Source of the DNA: Natrialba aegyptia DSM 13077
GTDB lineage: Archaea > Halobacteriota > Halobacteria > Halobacteriales > Natrialbaceae
Assembly: GCF_000337535.1 (NCBI RefSeq)
Contig: NZ_AOIP01000020.1
Coordinates: forward strand, 32,725 to 73,287
DNA length: 40,563 nt
Direction: 5' to 3'
Under the pieces are notes generated by a model, which worked only from the letters and a program-made list of their open reading frames with translations, had not been told where the DNA came from and did no database searches. A program made the position numbers and the translations under genes. Within the stretch, counting starts at the first letter, position 1. Every line of letters begins with the position of its first letter. Shown here piece after piece: positions 1-10,400 of the stretch.

Positions 1-2052
1 GACGACGATCCCTTCGATCGCGTCTCCGACCTGTCGAACCGCGTCGTGAGTAGCGCCAAGATCGTGCTCTCGAACGAGAAACAGTTCAACAGGGACCTCT
101 ACGGCGGATTGATGCACTCGTTTATTCTCTGGGGATTCCTGACGCTGTTCATCGCGACGTCGATCATCGTCGTCGAACAGTACGGTACCGAGATATTCCT
201 CGGAATCGTCTTCTGGGAGGGCGACTTCTACCTGGCCTACCAGTTCATCGTCGACGCGATGGGACTGCTGTTCGTCGTCGGCATCGGGATGGCGCTCTAC
301 CGGCGCTACTGGGTCCGGAACCACCGTCTCTGGGGCCGTCACACCTCGAACGAGGACGACATTTTCATCTGGACGCTGTTCGGCCTCGGCCTCGGCGGCT
401 TCCTCCTCGAGGGCGCGCGGATCTACGTGACCGGCATGCCGGACCACGAAATCGTGAGCTTCGTCGGCTACGGCATCGCGATGGTCCTGCAGGCGATCGA
501 CCTGCCGACCAGCGGCGCTGCGCTCGAACCGGCGACCTACGCCGCCGGCGACTACTTCGGCGCGAACGCCGAGACGCTCCACTGGGCGTTCTGGTGGAGC
601 CACTCGCTGCTCGCTCTCTTTTTCATCGCGTGGATTCCCTACGCCAAGCCGTTCCACATGCTCTCGTCGTTCGCGAACGTCATCACGCGCGACGAGAAAG
701 CCGGTACGCGCCTGCCGAACGTCCCGTCGGACTTAGACGCGACGAACGCCGAGTCCATCGACGACTTCACCTGGAAGGAAATCCTGGACCAGGACGCCTG
801 CACCAAGTGCGGTCGCTGCTCGTCTGTCTGTCCCGCCAAGGCCTCCGACCGCCCGCTCGACCCGCGAAACGTCATTCTCGACCTGAAGAAATACCGCGAA
901 GAACTCGACGCCGGCGGCGAGGAGAAACCGATCATCGCCGACGGCGGGACGAGCGTCATCAATACGGAGACCATGGAATCCTGTATGGCCTGTATGGCTT
1001 GCATGGACGCCTGTCCGGTTGAAATCGAGCACCTCCAGTCCTTCACCCGACTCAATCGCCAGATGACCGACCAGGGCGACGTGTCCTCGTCCATGCAGGA
1101 CGTCTTCCAGAACGTCATGCAGGACGGCAACACCTTCGGCGACAGCCCCCGAAACCGCGCCGACTGGACCGACGACCTCGAGTTCGACGTTACCGACGCC
1201 CGCGAGGAGGAAGTCGACTACCTCTGGTACGTCGGCGACTACCCGAGCTACGACGAGCGCAACAAGCAGGTCGCTCGCTCGCTGGCGACCATCTTGCAGG
1301 AAGCCGACGCGAGCTTCGGCATCCTCTTCGAGGACGAGAAGTACGACGGCAACGACATCCGCCGCGTCGGCGAGGAGTTCCTCTACGTCGAACTCGCCGG
1401 CCACCACGTCGAAACCTGGGCGGACTGCGAGTTCGACAAAATCGTCTGTACCGACCCACACTCCTACAACACCTTCAAGAACGAGTATCCGGAGGTCGAC
1501 TTCGAGGAGTTCGCCGACGACCCGATGATGCCCTTCGAGTACACCGACGAGTGGAACGCGGACGGCGAGATCGACGTGCTCCACTGGACCCAAGCCGTCG
1601 AAGAACTGGTCACCGAGGGCCGACTCGACCTCGACGGCACCGAACTCGACTACACCGTCACCTACCACGATCCGTGTCACCTCGGCCGGTACAACGACGA
1701 GTACGAGGCCCCGCGCGAACTCATCCGTGCCACCGGCTGTGAACTCGACGAGATGCCGCGCAACCGCGCGAACTCGTTCTGTTGTGGCGGCGGCGGTGGC
1801 GGCCTCTGGATGGACTTCGAAGAAGAGCCGAAGCCGAGCGAGGAGCGCATCCGCGAAGCGTTAGAGGACACCGACTCCGGTTCCGGCGTCGAGAAGTTCG
1901 TCGTCGCCTGCCCGATGTGCATGACGATGTACGAAGACGGCCGCAAGACCGGCGGCTACGAGGACGACATCGAAGTCGTCGACGTGGCTGAACTCGTCGT
2001 CGAGGCAATCGGTGCCGAGGACGAGGCGAACCTCGAAATCGCGGCGGACTGA
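1..2052 (+). CDS. Heterodisulfide reductase-related membrane Fe-S oxidoreductase (5' truncated by window)
   Basis: The frame is open to base 1, and the residues before the GTG at 46 continue smoothly, so the gene begins outside the window. Numbering from base 46, the first ~215 residues hold four hydrophobic segments of the nitrate-reductase-gamma type, with histidines that could ligate haem b. Two 4Fe-4S motifs follow (Cys252/255/258/262 and Cys313/316/319/323). The C-terminal half is HdrB/GlpC-like: Cys544, Cys579-Cys580, Cys622-x2-Cys625 form one complete CCG domain, while the earlier repeat (around 'VCTDPHSYNTFKNEYPE') keeps only one Cys. Family knowledge: such fused proteins pass electrons between a soluble donor (often ETF) and the membrane quinone pool. 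The exact donor is not shown here. The gene ends 100 bp from the convergent kinase gene. Confidence 0.9.
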   Translation, partial: DDDPFDRVSDLSNRVVSSAKIVLSNEKQFNRDLYGGLMHSFILWGFLTLFIATSIIVVEQYGTEIFLGIVFWEGDFYLAYQFIVDAMGLLFVVGIGMALYRRYWVRNHRLWGRHTSNEDDIFIWTLFGLGLGGFLLEGARIYVTGMPDHEIVSFVGYGIAMVLQAIDLPTSGAALEPATYAAGDYFGANAETLHWAFWWSHSLLALFFIAWIPYAKPFHMLSSFANVITRDEKAGTRLPNVPSDLDATNAESIDDFTWKEILDQDACTKCGRCSSVCPAKASDRPLDPRNVILDLKKYREELDAGGEEKPIIADGGTSVINTETMESCMACMACMDACPVEIEHLQSFTRLNRQMTDQGDVSSSMQDVFQNVMQDGNTFGDSPRNRADWTDDLEFDVTDAREEEVDYLWYVGDYPSYDERNKQVARSLATILQEADASFGILFEDEKYDGNDIRRVGEEFLYVELAGHHVETWADCEFDKIVCTDPHSYNTFKNEYPEVDFEEFADDPMMPFEYTDEWNADGEIDVLHWTQAVEELVTEGRLDLDGTELDYTVTYHDPCHLGRYNDEYEAPRELIRATGCELDEMPRNRANSFCCGGGGGGLWMDFEEEPKPSEERIREALEDTDSGSGVEKFVVACPMCMTMYEDGRKTGGYEDDIEVVDVAELVVEAIGAEDEANLEIAAD

Positions 2053-2151
2053 GCGGATACTGCGTTCTTTTCGGCGAATCCGTGTCTGTGGTTCGTACGG
2101 AGTGACGGCTCTTGGCTCGACTGTCACCGAATCATCGTCGCTGTGCGGTCG

Positions 2152-4059
2152 CTATGGCTCGTCTCCAGTGTTCGCCGGCAGGGTGAACACGAACGTTGCC
2201 CCGTCGCCAGGCTCCGATTCGACCCAGATCTCGCCACCGTGGCGTTCGACGATTCGTTGCGTCAGTGCCAGCCCGAGTCCGGTGCCGCTGTGTTGGGTCC
2301 GGCCGTGAAGCCGCTGGAACACCTGAAAGATTCGGTCGGTATCGTTCGGATCGATCCCGACCCCGCTATCGGCGACTGCGAGCCGCCACATCGATCCCTC
2401 CCGCTCGGCCGAAATTTCGACGGCAGGCGGCTCGTCGCCGCTGTACTCGATCGCATTACTCAAGAGGTTCTGGAACACCTGTCGGAGTTGGCTCCGATCG
2501 CCGCTCACACGCGGCAACTCCTCGGCACCGATTTCCGCGTTCGACTCGTCGATTTGCAGCTGCAAATCGTCGACGACGTTCTCGAGAACACGATCGAGTG
2601 CGACCGGTTCGAACGGCTCGCCTTGCGTCTCGACCCGTGAGTACTCGAGCAGCCCGTCGATCATCTCGCGCATCCGCTCGGCTCCGTCGACGGCGAACTC
2701 GATGAACTCCTCACCGTCCGTATCGAGTTCGTCGCTGTATCGTTGTTCGATGAGTTGCAGGTAGCTGCTTACCATTCGAAGCGGTTCCTGCAGGTCGTGC
2801 GAGGCGGCATAGGCGAACTGTTCGAGCCGCTCGTTGGATGCTTCGAGTTTCCGGCGTTGTTCCGTTCGTGTCGTAATATCCCGCCCGATTCCCGCAAGCA
2901 CCGGATTTCCCGCAGGATCCTCGAGTGCAGCGGCGATGAACTCGTATGGAACGTGCGTGCCGTCTTTCGTGAGTAAGTCCGCTTCAACGCGGGCGTGTCC
3001 GGTTTCGAACACCTCTTCGATCGTGTTCGTAATCGACTCGTGGTCGTCCTCGTTGAAGAACTCCAGTGCGTGCATCGACGCTATTTCTTCGTCGGTGTAT
3101 CCCGTGACCTCACAGACACGCTGGTTCCACCGCTGAAGGGATACGTCCGCGTCGACGACGTAGAACACGTCGTCGATTGCGTTCAAAATGTCGTCCGTAT
3201 ACTCTTTGTACTGGTTGAGTTGGCGTTCGCGATCGCGGAGTGCGTACTCGGCCTCCTTCCGCGGTGAGATGTCTCGGAACAGCCCGACGAAATAGCGATC
3301 CTCGTCGAAGAAAAAGTCGTTCAACGAGATACCGAGCAGGACTTCGTGCCCCGATTTGTGCTGGCCGGGGAGTTCGACGTACTCCCAGTCGATGTGTCGG
3401 CCTCCGGTTTCGAGATAGCGGTTGAGTGCTTGCAGGTGTGCCTTGCGGAGCCGCTCCGGGATAATACTGAGTTTGCTGCTCCCGACGAGTTCGTGTGGCG
3501 TGTAGCCGAGGATTCGCTCGACGGCGGGGTTTGCGTACTGGATCTTACTGTCCGTATCGAGGACGATGATCCCGTCGGACAGTGCGTCGGCGAGAGCTGC
3601 GAAGGCTTTTGCCGGTGCTGTTTCTGTGCCGTGGGGCCCGCTCCATTCGGGATGAGAAGCTGCCATCGATGACGGCTCCGAACGGTGATGAAGCGTCCCG
3701 ATGATACCGTCATTCGTGCTGGAAGAGGGCCGGTCGAAATAGCCGTCAAAAACGGCCGTGTCGCCGTTCGCGGTCGGTATCGTGAGCGGGACTGTAATCA
3801 CATTCGTGGCCACCGAGTTACCGCTTAGAAAGGCTTCCAGTCGCTCAGGAACTGTCGGTAGAAGTGATTGCAGTGAGCTCCCGCGAAGCGTTTCGGTGGC
3901 GTATCCAGTTTTCTCGGCGAGCGTGTCGGTTGCGGTGATGATCTCGCCGCTCTGGGTCAGTTGGACGACTGCGACATCTGCTTGCGCCAACAGCGATGCC
4001 AGTTCTCGCGGGACCATCAAATCGCCGTCTGCCGGGGGCCGATCGCCGGAACGGGTCAC
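2152..4059 (-). CDS. Multi-PAS sensor histidine kinase
   Basis: A 635-residue soluble kinase with no membrane segment. Three PAS domains are visible: about 15-110, 150-265 (with 'DGIIVLDTDSKIQYANPAV') and 275-395, the last two each followed by a PAC-like stretch. The HisKA dimerisation/phosphoacceptor domain has its motif at 'AASHDLQEPLRM' with His421. The HATPase_c domain runs from about 520 to 630, with N-box 'NLLSNAIEYS', G1 'DSGVGID' and G2 'GTGLGLAL'. It should sense a cytoplasmic signal (redox, light or a ligand; the PAS cofactor cannot be read from sequence) and phosphorylate a response regulator. No regulator gene is adjacent, so it is an orphan kinase. The ATG at 4059 lies 28 bp from a good TATA box, which fits a leaderless mRNA. 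Confidence 0.92.
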   Translation of the reverse strand: MTRSGDRPPADGDLMVPRELASLLAQADVAVVQLTQSGEIITATDTLAEKTGYATETLRGSSLQSLLPTVPERLEAFLSGNSVATNVITVPLTIPTANGDTAVFDGYFDRPSSSTNDGIIGTLHHRSEPSSMAASHPEWSGPHGTETAPAKAFAALADALSDGIIVLDTDSKIQYANPAVERILGYTPHELVGSSKLSIIPERLRKAHLQALNRYLETGGRHIDWEYVELPGQHKSGHEVLLGISLNDFFFDEDRYFVGLFRDISPRKEAEYALRDRERQLNQYKEYTDDILNAIDDVFYVVDADVSLQRWNQRVCEVTGYTDEEIASMHALEFFNEDDHESITNTIEEVFETGHARVEADLLTKDGTHVPYEFIAAALEDPAGNPVLAGIGRDITTRTEQRRKLEASNERLEQFAYAASHDLQEPLRMVSSYLQLIEQRYSDELDTDGEEFIEFAVDGAERMREMIDGLLEYSRVETQGEPFEPVALDRVLENVVDDLQLQIDESNAEIGAEELPRVSGDRSQLRQVFQNLLSNAIEYSGDEPPAVEISAEREGSMWRLAVADSGVGIDPNDTDRIFQVFQRLHGRTQHSGTGLGLALTQRIVERHGGEIWVESEPGDGATFVFTLPANTGDEP

Positions 4060-4081
4060 GAGTGCGTTACTGGTGTGACGA

Positions 4082-4091
4082 TAATAAATTA
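4082..4091 (-). promoter_or_regulatory. TATA box of the histidine kinase gene
   Basis: An A/T-only decamer (TAATTTATTA read on the minus strand) is centred 28 bp upstream of the ATG at 4059, the archaeal TATA distance for transcription starting at the start codon itself. Confidence 0.6.
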
Positions 4092-4191
4092 CACTATCGC
4101 CGTATAGTTCGTACTCGCAGACGTTTCAATTGCGTCGCCTTTCACGCTATTGGACAGTATCGATGCCGATTTCGATGACCGCCCCACGAAG

Positions 4192-4200
4192 TTTATAATA
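4192..4200 (+). promoter_or_regulatory. TATA box of the YbjQ-family gene
   Basis: TTTATAATA is centred 26 bp before the ATG at 4222 and no Shine-Dalgarno is present between them, so a leaderless transcript is expected. It shares the 162-bp divergent intergenic region with the kinase promoter. Confidence 0.6.
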
Positions 4201-4221
4201 ATCCGATGAGACCGAGTCGGT

Positions 4222-4551
4222 ATGGACGACATCACGATCGCTACGACGGACGAACTGGACGGCCGAGAAGTAACCGAGTACTGCGGTATCGTCACGGGCG
4301 AGGCGGTCATCGGCGCGAACGTCGTGAGCGACATCGCCGCCGGCATTCGAGACGTCGTCGGCGGCCGGAGCGGGTCGTACGAGCGAAAAATCGAAACGGG
4401 CCGCGAAGAAGCGATCGCAGATATCCGCGAAGAAGCAGCCGATCTCGGTGCTGACGCCGTCGTCGGGGCCTCCTTCGACTACGAAGAGATGGCAGAGGGC
4501 ATGCTGTGGGTCAATCTGTCGGGCACCGCCGTCAAAACGCGCCGTCGATAG
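4222..4551 (+). CDS. YbjQ/UPF0145 family protein
   Basis: 109 residues covering the whole YbjQ (heavy-metal-binding domain, UPF0145) fold. The N-terminal strand 'VTEYCGIVTGEAVIGANVV' and the C-terminal 'ADLGADAVVGASFDYEEM' with a final beta strand are typical of this family, which forms small homo-oligomeric rings. The biochemical function is unsettled despite the family name. It has its own promoter and is divergent from the kinase and convergent with leuS, so no operon partner informs its role. Confidence 0.85.
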   Translation: MDDITIATTDELDGREVTEYCGIVTGEAVIGANVVSDIAAGIRDVVGGRSGSYERKIETGREEAIADIREEAADLGADAVVGASFDYEEMAEGMLWVNLSGTAVKTRRR

Positions 4552-4583
4552 CGACCGCCGATCGAGTTCAGCGCGCGGTATTC

Positions 4584-4667
4584 ATACGGACTGCTGTCAG
4601 TCATTTCCAGCGGAACTGCGCCTGTCCTGCAGTTGCGCCGGTAAATCGTTACAGCAGACCGTATCAG
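4584..4667. repeat. Long imperfect palindromic repeat, copy 1
   Basis: A hairpin of about 36-bp arms around a 9-nt loop. The outer arms (4584-4597 and 4651-4664) match at 13 of 14 positions and the inner arms end in AACTGC/GCAGTT. It fills most of the gap between the convergent YbjQ gene and leuS, and its right arm ends on the leuS stop codon. A second copy is at 16893-16968: GACTGCTGTCAG is identical in both (4589-4600 and 16895-16906), and 4625-4648 matches 16930-16952 with two substitutions and one indel. It is probably a small non-autonomous palindromic element that could also act as a bidirectional terminator. Confidence 0.65.
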
Positions 4668-7312
4668 TCCTCGATTTCGATCGCCGGCCGCCCCGGCGCT
4701 GCGTTCTTGCGGACGCTTTCGCCGACCTCGTCGGCGTGCACGACCGAAACGGGCGCGTCGAACTCGCGTTCTATCAGCCAGGCCGCAGACTCGAGGGCGT
4801 CGTGTTCGTCCTCGGGACCGAGCGTCATCGACAGCGCTTCGCGCTCCGCCTGCAGGTCCTGTCCGTAGTCGGCCGCCACGTCACCCTGTTCGCGGATGTG
4901 CGACTCCTGCATGAGTTCGCCGATCAGGTTGTCGGCGTCGCTCTCGACGGCGATTTCGAGGGCGTCGTACTTCCAGGTCGGTGCGACAACGACCTCGATC
5001 GCATCGGGATCCTCGATGCCAGCCACGTCGATAATGTCTCGAACGTCCTCGCGCGTGTTCTCGACTAACTGCCGGCGCTTGTCGACGTGCTCGCGGTCGA
5101 CGCTCGCGGTCGGCCACGGCGCGTCCACGACGAACTCGTCGTTCCCGAGTTCAGCGTACAGTTCCTCGGCCAGGTGGGGCGCGACGGGTGCGAGCAGTCG
5201 CACGACGGCGGCAAGGCCGCGCTCGTAGGTTTCGGCGTGTGGTTCCGTGTGACTGGCGTAGTTCCGCAGCGTCCGCGTCAGATCCTGCGTTTCTCGCAGC
5301 GCACGGTTGAACGTCAGGTCGTCGTACTTCTCGCCGGCGATGGCGATCGTCGCGTCGATCTCGTTTGCGACGTAGCGCGCGATGGCGTCTTCCTCGCCGC
5401 CGGGCTCGTTCGAAACGAAGTCCTCGACCAGTTCCTTTAGTCGTGCGAGGAACGCGTTCGTCGATCGCACGCCCTCCTCGCTCCAGTCGAAGTCGCGTTC
5501 GGGCTGGGCGGCCTGCATCATGAACAGCCGCGCGGTATCCGCGCCGTATTCCTCGACGATCCGCTGGGGCGAGACGACGTTGCCCTTCGACTTGGACATC
5601 TTCTCGCCTTCCAATTGGACCATCCCCTGGGCGAGCAGGTTCGTGAACGGTTCGCGGTGTTCCAGTCCCTCGTGGTCTGCAAGCACCTTCGTGAAAAAGC
5701 GCGAGTAAAGCAGGTGCATCACGGCGTGCTCGATGCCGCCGACGTACTGATCGACCGGCATCCAGTCGTTGGCGCGTTCGAGATCGAACGGGGCGTCTTC
5801 CAGGTCTGGAGAGACGTACCGCAGGAAGTACCACGAGGAGTCGACGAAGGTGTCCATCGTGTCCGTCTCGCGTTCAGCCGGTCCGCCGCAGTCGGGACAG
5901 GTCGTTTTCTTCCACTCCTCGGCGGCGTCCAGCGGGTTCCCAGTCGTGTTGATGAACTCCGGGAGCTCGACCGGCAGGTCCTCGTCGGGAACCAGCACGG
6001 GACCGCAGTCCTCGCAGTGGACGACCGGAATCGGCGTCCCCCAGTAGCGTTGGCGGGAGATTCCCCAGTCGCGCAGCTGGTACTGCGTGGCTTCCTCGGC
6101 GCTCTCGATGTCCTCGGTCAGGCGCTCGCGAGCCGCTTCGCTCTCGAGACCGGAGTACTCGCCCGAGTTCACCAGCACGCCGTCGTCGGTGAACGCGTCC
6201 TCGCTCACGTCGGGGACCGTCGGCTCCTCGCCCTCGGCGGGTTCGGGTGCGATAACGGGAACGATCTCCTCGCCCATCTTCTCCGCGAAGGCGTGGTCGC
6301 GCTCGTCGTGGCCGGGGACGGCCATCAGCGCGCCCGTCCCGACGTCCGAGAGGACGAAGTCGGCGACGTAGACCGGAATCTCCTCACCCGTAGCAGGGTT
6401 CGTGGCCGTCAAGTCGGTCGCGACGCCGTTCGGTTCGTCGCCCTCCGGGTCGGCCTCGTGCTCGATGAACTCGCGGACAGTGTCGTCTTCCGCGGCCAAC
6501 TCCTCGGTGATCGGGTGATCGGGCGCGAGCGCGAAGAACGTCGCCCCGTGGATGGTGTCGATTCGGGTCGTGAAGGCCGTCACTGGACCGTGGTCTTCGA
6601 TTTCGAAGTCCACCTCGGCACCGTACTGTCGCCCGATCCAGTTGCGCTGCATCTGGCGAACCGAGTTCGGCCAGCCCTCGAGGTCGTCGATATCCTCGAG
6701 CAGTTCGTCGGCGTACTCGGTGATTTTCAGGAACCACTGCTCGAGTTCGCGTTGCTCGACGGGGGTGTCACAGCGCCAGCAGAGTTCGGCCTCGCCTTCG
6801 ACCTGTTCGTCGGCGAGGACGGTCTCGCAGTGTGGACACCAGTTGACTTCGGCGTCGCGGCGTTCGACGAGGTCTTCGTCGTGGAACCGGGAGAAGAGCC
6901 ACTGGTTCCACCGGTAGTACTCGGGCGTGCAGGTGGCGATTTCGCGGTCCCAGTCGTAGCCAAAGCCCATCGCCCGCATCTGGTCGCGCATCGTGTCGAT
7001 GCAGTCGATAGTCCAGTCGCGAGGGTTCGTATCGCGTTCCTTGGCGGCGTTTTCCGCGGGGAGACCGAAGGCGTCCCAGCCCATCGGGTGGAGTACTTCG
7101 TCGCCGCACATTCGACGGTATCGGGCGTAGGCGTCCGTAATCGTGTAGTTTCGGACGTGGCCCATGTGGAGCTTCCCGGACGGGTACGGATACATGCCGA
7201 GGACGTACGTCGGATCGTCGACGTCGTCCGGCGTCCGATACGCGTCCGCGTCGTCCCACGCGGCCTGCCAGCGTTGCTCGACTGCTGCGTGGTCGTATCC
7301 CGCGTCGCTCAT
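4664..7312 (-). CDS. leuS: Leucyl-tRNA synthetase, bacterial type
   Basis: An 882-residue class Ia synthetase charging tRNA-Leu. The HIGH motif is HMGH at residues 49-52 within 'YPYPSGKLHMGHVRNY', a form typical of bacterial LeuRS, and KMSKS is at 571-575. Zinc-type Cys pairs appear near 'CPHCETVL...CWRC' and 'CEDCGPV...CPDCGG'. The CP1 editing domain keeps its threonine-rich motif ('TTRIDTIHGATFF') and the conserved Asp in 'VPGHDERDHAFAEK', so proofreading should be intact. The extreme C-terminus ('APGRPAIEIED') resembles that of the neighbouring archaeal-type enzyme ('KPFRPAIHLE') and suggests an archaeal-like tRNA-binding tail on a bacterial-like body. It lies directly downstream of the second leuS but has its own TATA box. 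Confidence 0.96.
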   Translation of the reverse strand: MSDAGYDHAAVEQRWQAAWDDADAYRTPDDVDDPTYVLGMYPYPSGKLHMGHVRNYTITDAYARYRRMCGDEVLHPMGWDAFGLPAENAAKERDTNPRDWTIDCIDTMRDQMRAMGFGYDWDREIATCTPEYYRWNQWLFSRFHDEDLVERRDAEVNWCPHCETVLADEQVEGEAELCWRCDTPVEQRELEQWFLKITEYADELLEDIDDLEGWPNSVRQMQRNWIGRQYGAEVDFEIEDHGPVTAFTTRIDTIHGATFFALAPDHPITEELAAEDDTVREFIEHEADPEGDEPNGVATDLTATNPATGEEIPVYVADFVLSDVGTGALMAVPGHDERDHAFAEKMGEEIVPVIAPEPAEGEEPTVPDVSEDAFTDDGVLVNSGEYSGLESEAARERLTEDIESAEEATQYQLRDWGISRQRYWGTPIPVVHCEDCGPVLVPDEDLPVELPEFINTTGNPLDAAEEWKKTTCPDCGGPAERETDTMDTFVDSSWYFLRYVSPDLEDAPFDLERANDWMPVDQYVGGIEHAVMHLLYSRFFTKVLADHEGLEHREPFTNLLAQGMVQLEGEKMSKSKGNVVSPQRIVEEYGADTARLFMMQAAQPERDFDWSEEGVRSTNAFLARLKELVEDFVSNEPGGEEDAIARYVANEIDATIAIAGEKYDDLTFNRALRETQDLTRTLRNYASHTEPHAETYERGLAAVVRLLAPVAPHLAEELYAELGNDEFVVDAPWPTASVDREHVDKRRQLVENTREDVRDIIDVAGIEDPDAIEVVVAPTWKYDALEIAVESDADNLIGELMQESHIREQGDVAADYGQDLQAEREALSMTLGPEDEHDALESAAWLIEREFDAPVSVVHADEVGESVRKNAAPGRPAIEIED

Positions 7313-7339
7313 TAGGTAGGTGTGGGGGCGACGCCGCCC

Positions 7340-7347
7340 TATATTTT
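7340..7347 (-). promoter_or_regulatory. TATA box of bacterial-type leuS
   Basis: AAAATATA on the minus strand is centred about 31 bp upstream of the ATG at 7312. With the 144-bp gap to the upstream leuS, it indicates that the two synthetase genes can be transcribed separately. Confidence 0.5.
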
Positions 7348-7456
7348 CGCATTACCGCTCGGCGGGAGTTCCGAAGAAACAGCCGTCGTACCATCTAGTC
7401 GTCACCGCTTCCGAGACCGACCGCGTTCCGTTCGCCCGGGCCGACCGGCGGCCGTC

Positions 7457-10400
7457 CTACTCGAGGTGAATCGCCGGCCGGAACGGCTTGGCCTGGCTCG
7501 CCTTGCCGTCGGGATCGACCGGGTCACCGTCCTCGTCGTAGACGTCGACGTCGGCGTCGAACTCGCGGCCGAGGAATCCGGACGCGCCCTCGTAAACCGC
7601 CCGTTCGTCGATCTCGGACAGGGACGCGAGCGTCGAGTCGTCGCGCTCGCGGACGAACGCGACGAGATCGCCGACGAGAGCGTTGACGGCGTCGCCTTTC
7701 TCACGCAACGCCTCGTCTTGCATCACGTCGCCCATGACTCGACCCTGATCCGGACCCACATCACGGACGGTATCGAGGACGCTGCGCTTCCAGTCGGCCG
7801 CGACGTAGAGTCGAATCGTCTCCGGATCGGTGTCGGTGACTGCGATGATATCGCGAACGTCTTCGAGGACGCCTTTGCCCAGCCGCTCCCGTTCGATGAC
7901 GGTTGGATTCTCGAACTCGGGGACGGGTTCGGGCCAGGGAACGTCCTCCGCGGGCTCGCCGGTCAGGCGCTCGTGGAGTTCGTTTGCCATGAACGGGACG
8001 AACGGTGCCAGCAGCCGCAGTCGAGTTTCGAGGACCGTCCGCAGCGTCCAGCGGACGCCCGGTCGCCGAGCGCTCACTTCGGGAGCGCGATGCTCGGGGG
8101 ATGCGTCGGCCCCTCGTTGATAGAGGTTCACGCGGCGGCGGTACCATTTGAGGTGCTCCTCGAAGCGGTAGAAGGCACGCTGGCTGGCGGTACGTGTCTC
8201 GAAGCGCTCCATGGCGTCGGTGACGGTACGGACGGTCCGCTGGAGTCGGGCGAGCAGCCAGCGGTCGATCGTCTCGAGGTTTCGCTCGCCTTCGGGTTCC
8301 TCGATCACGTCGACGGAGCGGTTCCAGAACCGTTCTAGCTGGTCGCGAGTCGAGCCGACCTCGCTGGCCCGCCAGTCGAAGTCCTGCCACGGCTCGGAGC
8401 TGTTCAGCAGGAAGAATCGGACGGTGTCTGCGCCGTACGTCTCGATGGCCTCGTCGGGTAACACGACGTGGCCCTTCGAGGAACTCATCTTCTCGCCCTC
8501 GAGCAGGCCCATACCCATGCTGGTAATCCCCTTTGGCCACCGGTCTTCGTCGAAGAGTTCCGCGTGATGGTAGAGGAAGAACGTGAGGTGGTTCGAAATC
8601 AGATCGTTGGCCGAACAGCGGTAGTCGACGGGGTACCAGTAGTCCCACTCCTCGCGCAGGTCCAGCGCGCGCTCGTCGGGGTCGGGGTCGGGGTCGGACA
8701 CGGCGTCCTCGCCGTAGAACAGCGTCTCGAAGAAGTCCCGGTCCATCTCCTCCGGCGGAACGTCCTCGAGCCGGTGGGCGATGGTGTAGTAGGCCATGTA
8801 AATCGTCGAGTCCGACAGGGGTTCGATGACGAACTCGTCGTCCCACGGTAACCGCGTCCCAAGCCCGTAATTGCGGATGCAGGGCCACTCTTCGAGCCAG
8901 TCGACGGTGTGGGTGTACTGCTCGCGGGTCGTCTCGGGGATCGCATCGAGGTTCTCGATCGCTCGCAGGGCCGTCTCGCTCCACTCCTCGTCGTTGTACC
9001 GCAGGAACCACGTCTCCTGTTCGGCGACTTCGACGTCGCCGCCGCAGCGACAGACGACGTCCTCGTCGAAGTCGTACATCGCGTCGAAGACTCCCTGCCG
9101 TTGAAAGTGCGATTCGAGTTCGTCTCGAACATCCTCGATACCCTCGCCGCCGAACTCGCCGTACTCCTCGATCAGTTCACCCTGATGGAACTCGCGGTTG
9201 TACAGCTCTCGGGTGGCCTCCTCGAGCGCGGGATCGCTCGAGGATTCGACGCCGTGGTCCTCGACGGCGTCTTTCGCGGGGAACTCGCCGTACCCCTCGA
9301 TGGTGAGGATCGCCCGCGGTTCGATCGCCTGGATCTCGTCCGGATCGAGCCCGTATTCGGTCAGGTCGTCGGCCCGCGCTTTCGCCTCTTTGAGGGCGAT
9401 CCAGTCGTCGGGAGAGTGGGCCGGAACGGACATCACGACGCCGGTCGCGTTGTCGGTGTCGACGAAGTTAGCCGGAACGACGATGATCTCCTCGTCGGTG
9501 ACCGGATTCGCGACGCACTCGCCGACCAGTTCGGCTCCCTCGAAGGTCTCCTCGACGTCGACGTTGCGAGCTTGCAGGTCCAACTTCTCTGTCGCTTCCG
9601 CGGAGACGATCCACTCCTCGCCGCCGGAAGACGCACCCGCGCCTTCCTTGCCTTCCTCGCCGTTCGAGCCGTCCGAGCTGTCCGAACCGTTAGAGCGTTG
9701 CTCGGCGACGTCAACCGTCACGCGGGCGTAGGTCGCGTCGGGATCGACGTACGCGTTGGTGACTCCACGGACCGTCTCCGGGCGGAGCGTGGCCATCGGA
9801 TAGACGACGCCCCCGTCCTCGTCTTCGAATTTGATCAGGGTATACTCCTGAAATTCCGCATCTTCGCCCTCGAGCAGGTCGTGAGTCGTGACCGGCTGTT
9901 CCTCGTTCGTACAGTAATTGACGGGGTGCAGCCCCTTCTCGAGCAGCCCGCGCTCTCTGAGGGCCTCGTACTGCCACGTGATGAACTTCGAATAGCGTTC
10001 GTCGTTCGTCGTGAACTCGCGACGCCAGTCGATCGACAGGCCGAGCCGGCGCATCCCTGTCTTGTAACTACAGTCAGCCTCCTCGATGAAGTATCGTGCG
10101 TAGCCCATCGGCGTTTCGAGCTCCGTCAGATCGGACTCGGGGACGCCGAAGGCGTTTTCGAGGCTGTGTATCTGCTCCTCCTCGCCGCTTTTGAGCCGTT
10201 CGACTGCGCCGACGATCGGCGTGCCCGTGACGTGCCAGCCGATCGGGAACAGCACGTTATCGCCCTGCTGGCGGCGGTATCGTGCGTAGACATCCGGAAC
10301 CGTGTACGTGCGTGCGTGGCCGATGTGCATCCCGCCGCTCGGATAGGGGTAGGGAACAGTCACGAACGTCGCGTCGTCGGCCCCTCGTCGGTCGGGATCG

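Noticed and set aside
733-1680. Long minus-strand frame (315 codons) inside the Fe-S oxidoreductase gene
   Set aside because: Antisense shadow produced by GC-rich codon bias; no recognisable domain, and the plus-strand protein has clear motifs.
5615-7315. 566-codon plus-strand frame opposite leuS
   Set aside because: Fully antisense to the bacterial-type LeuRS; Val/Gly/Arg-rich mirror of its codons.
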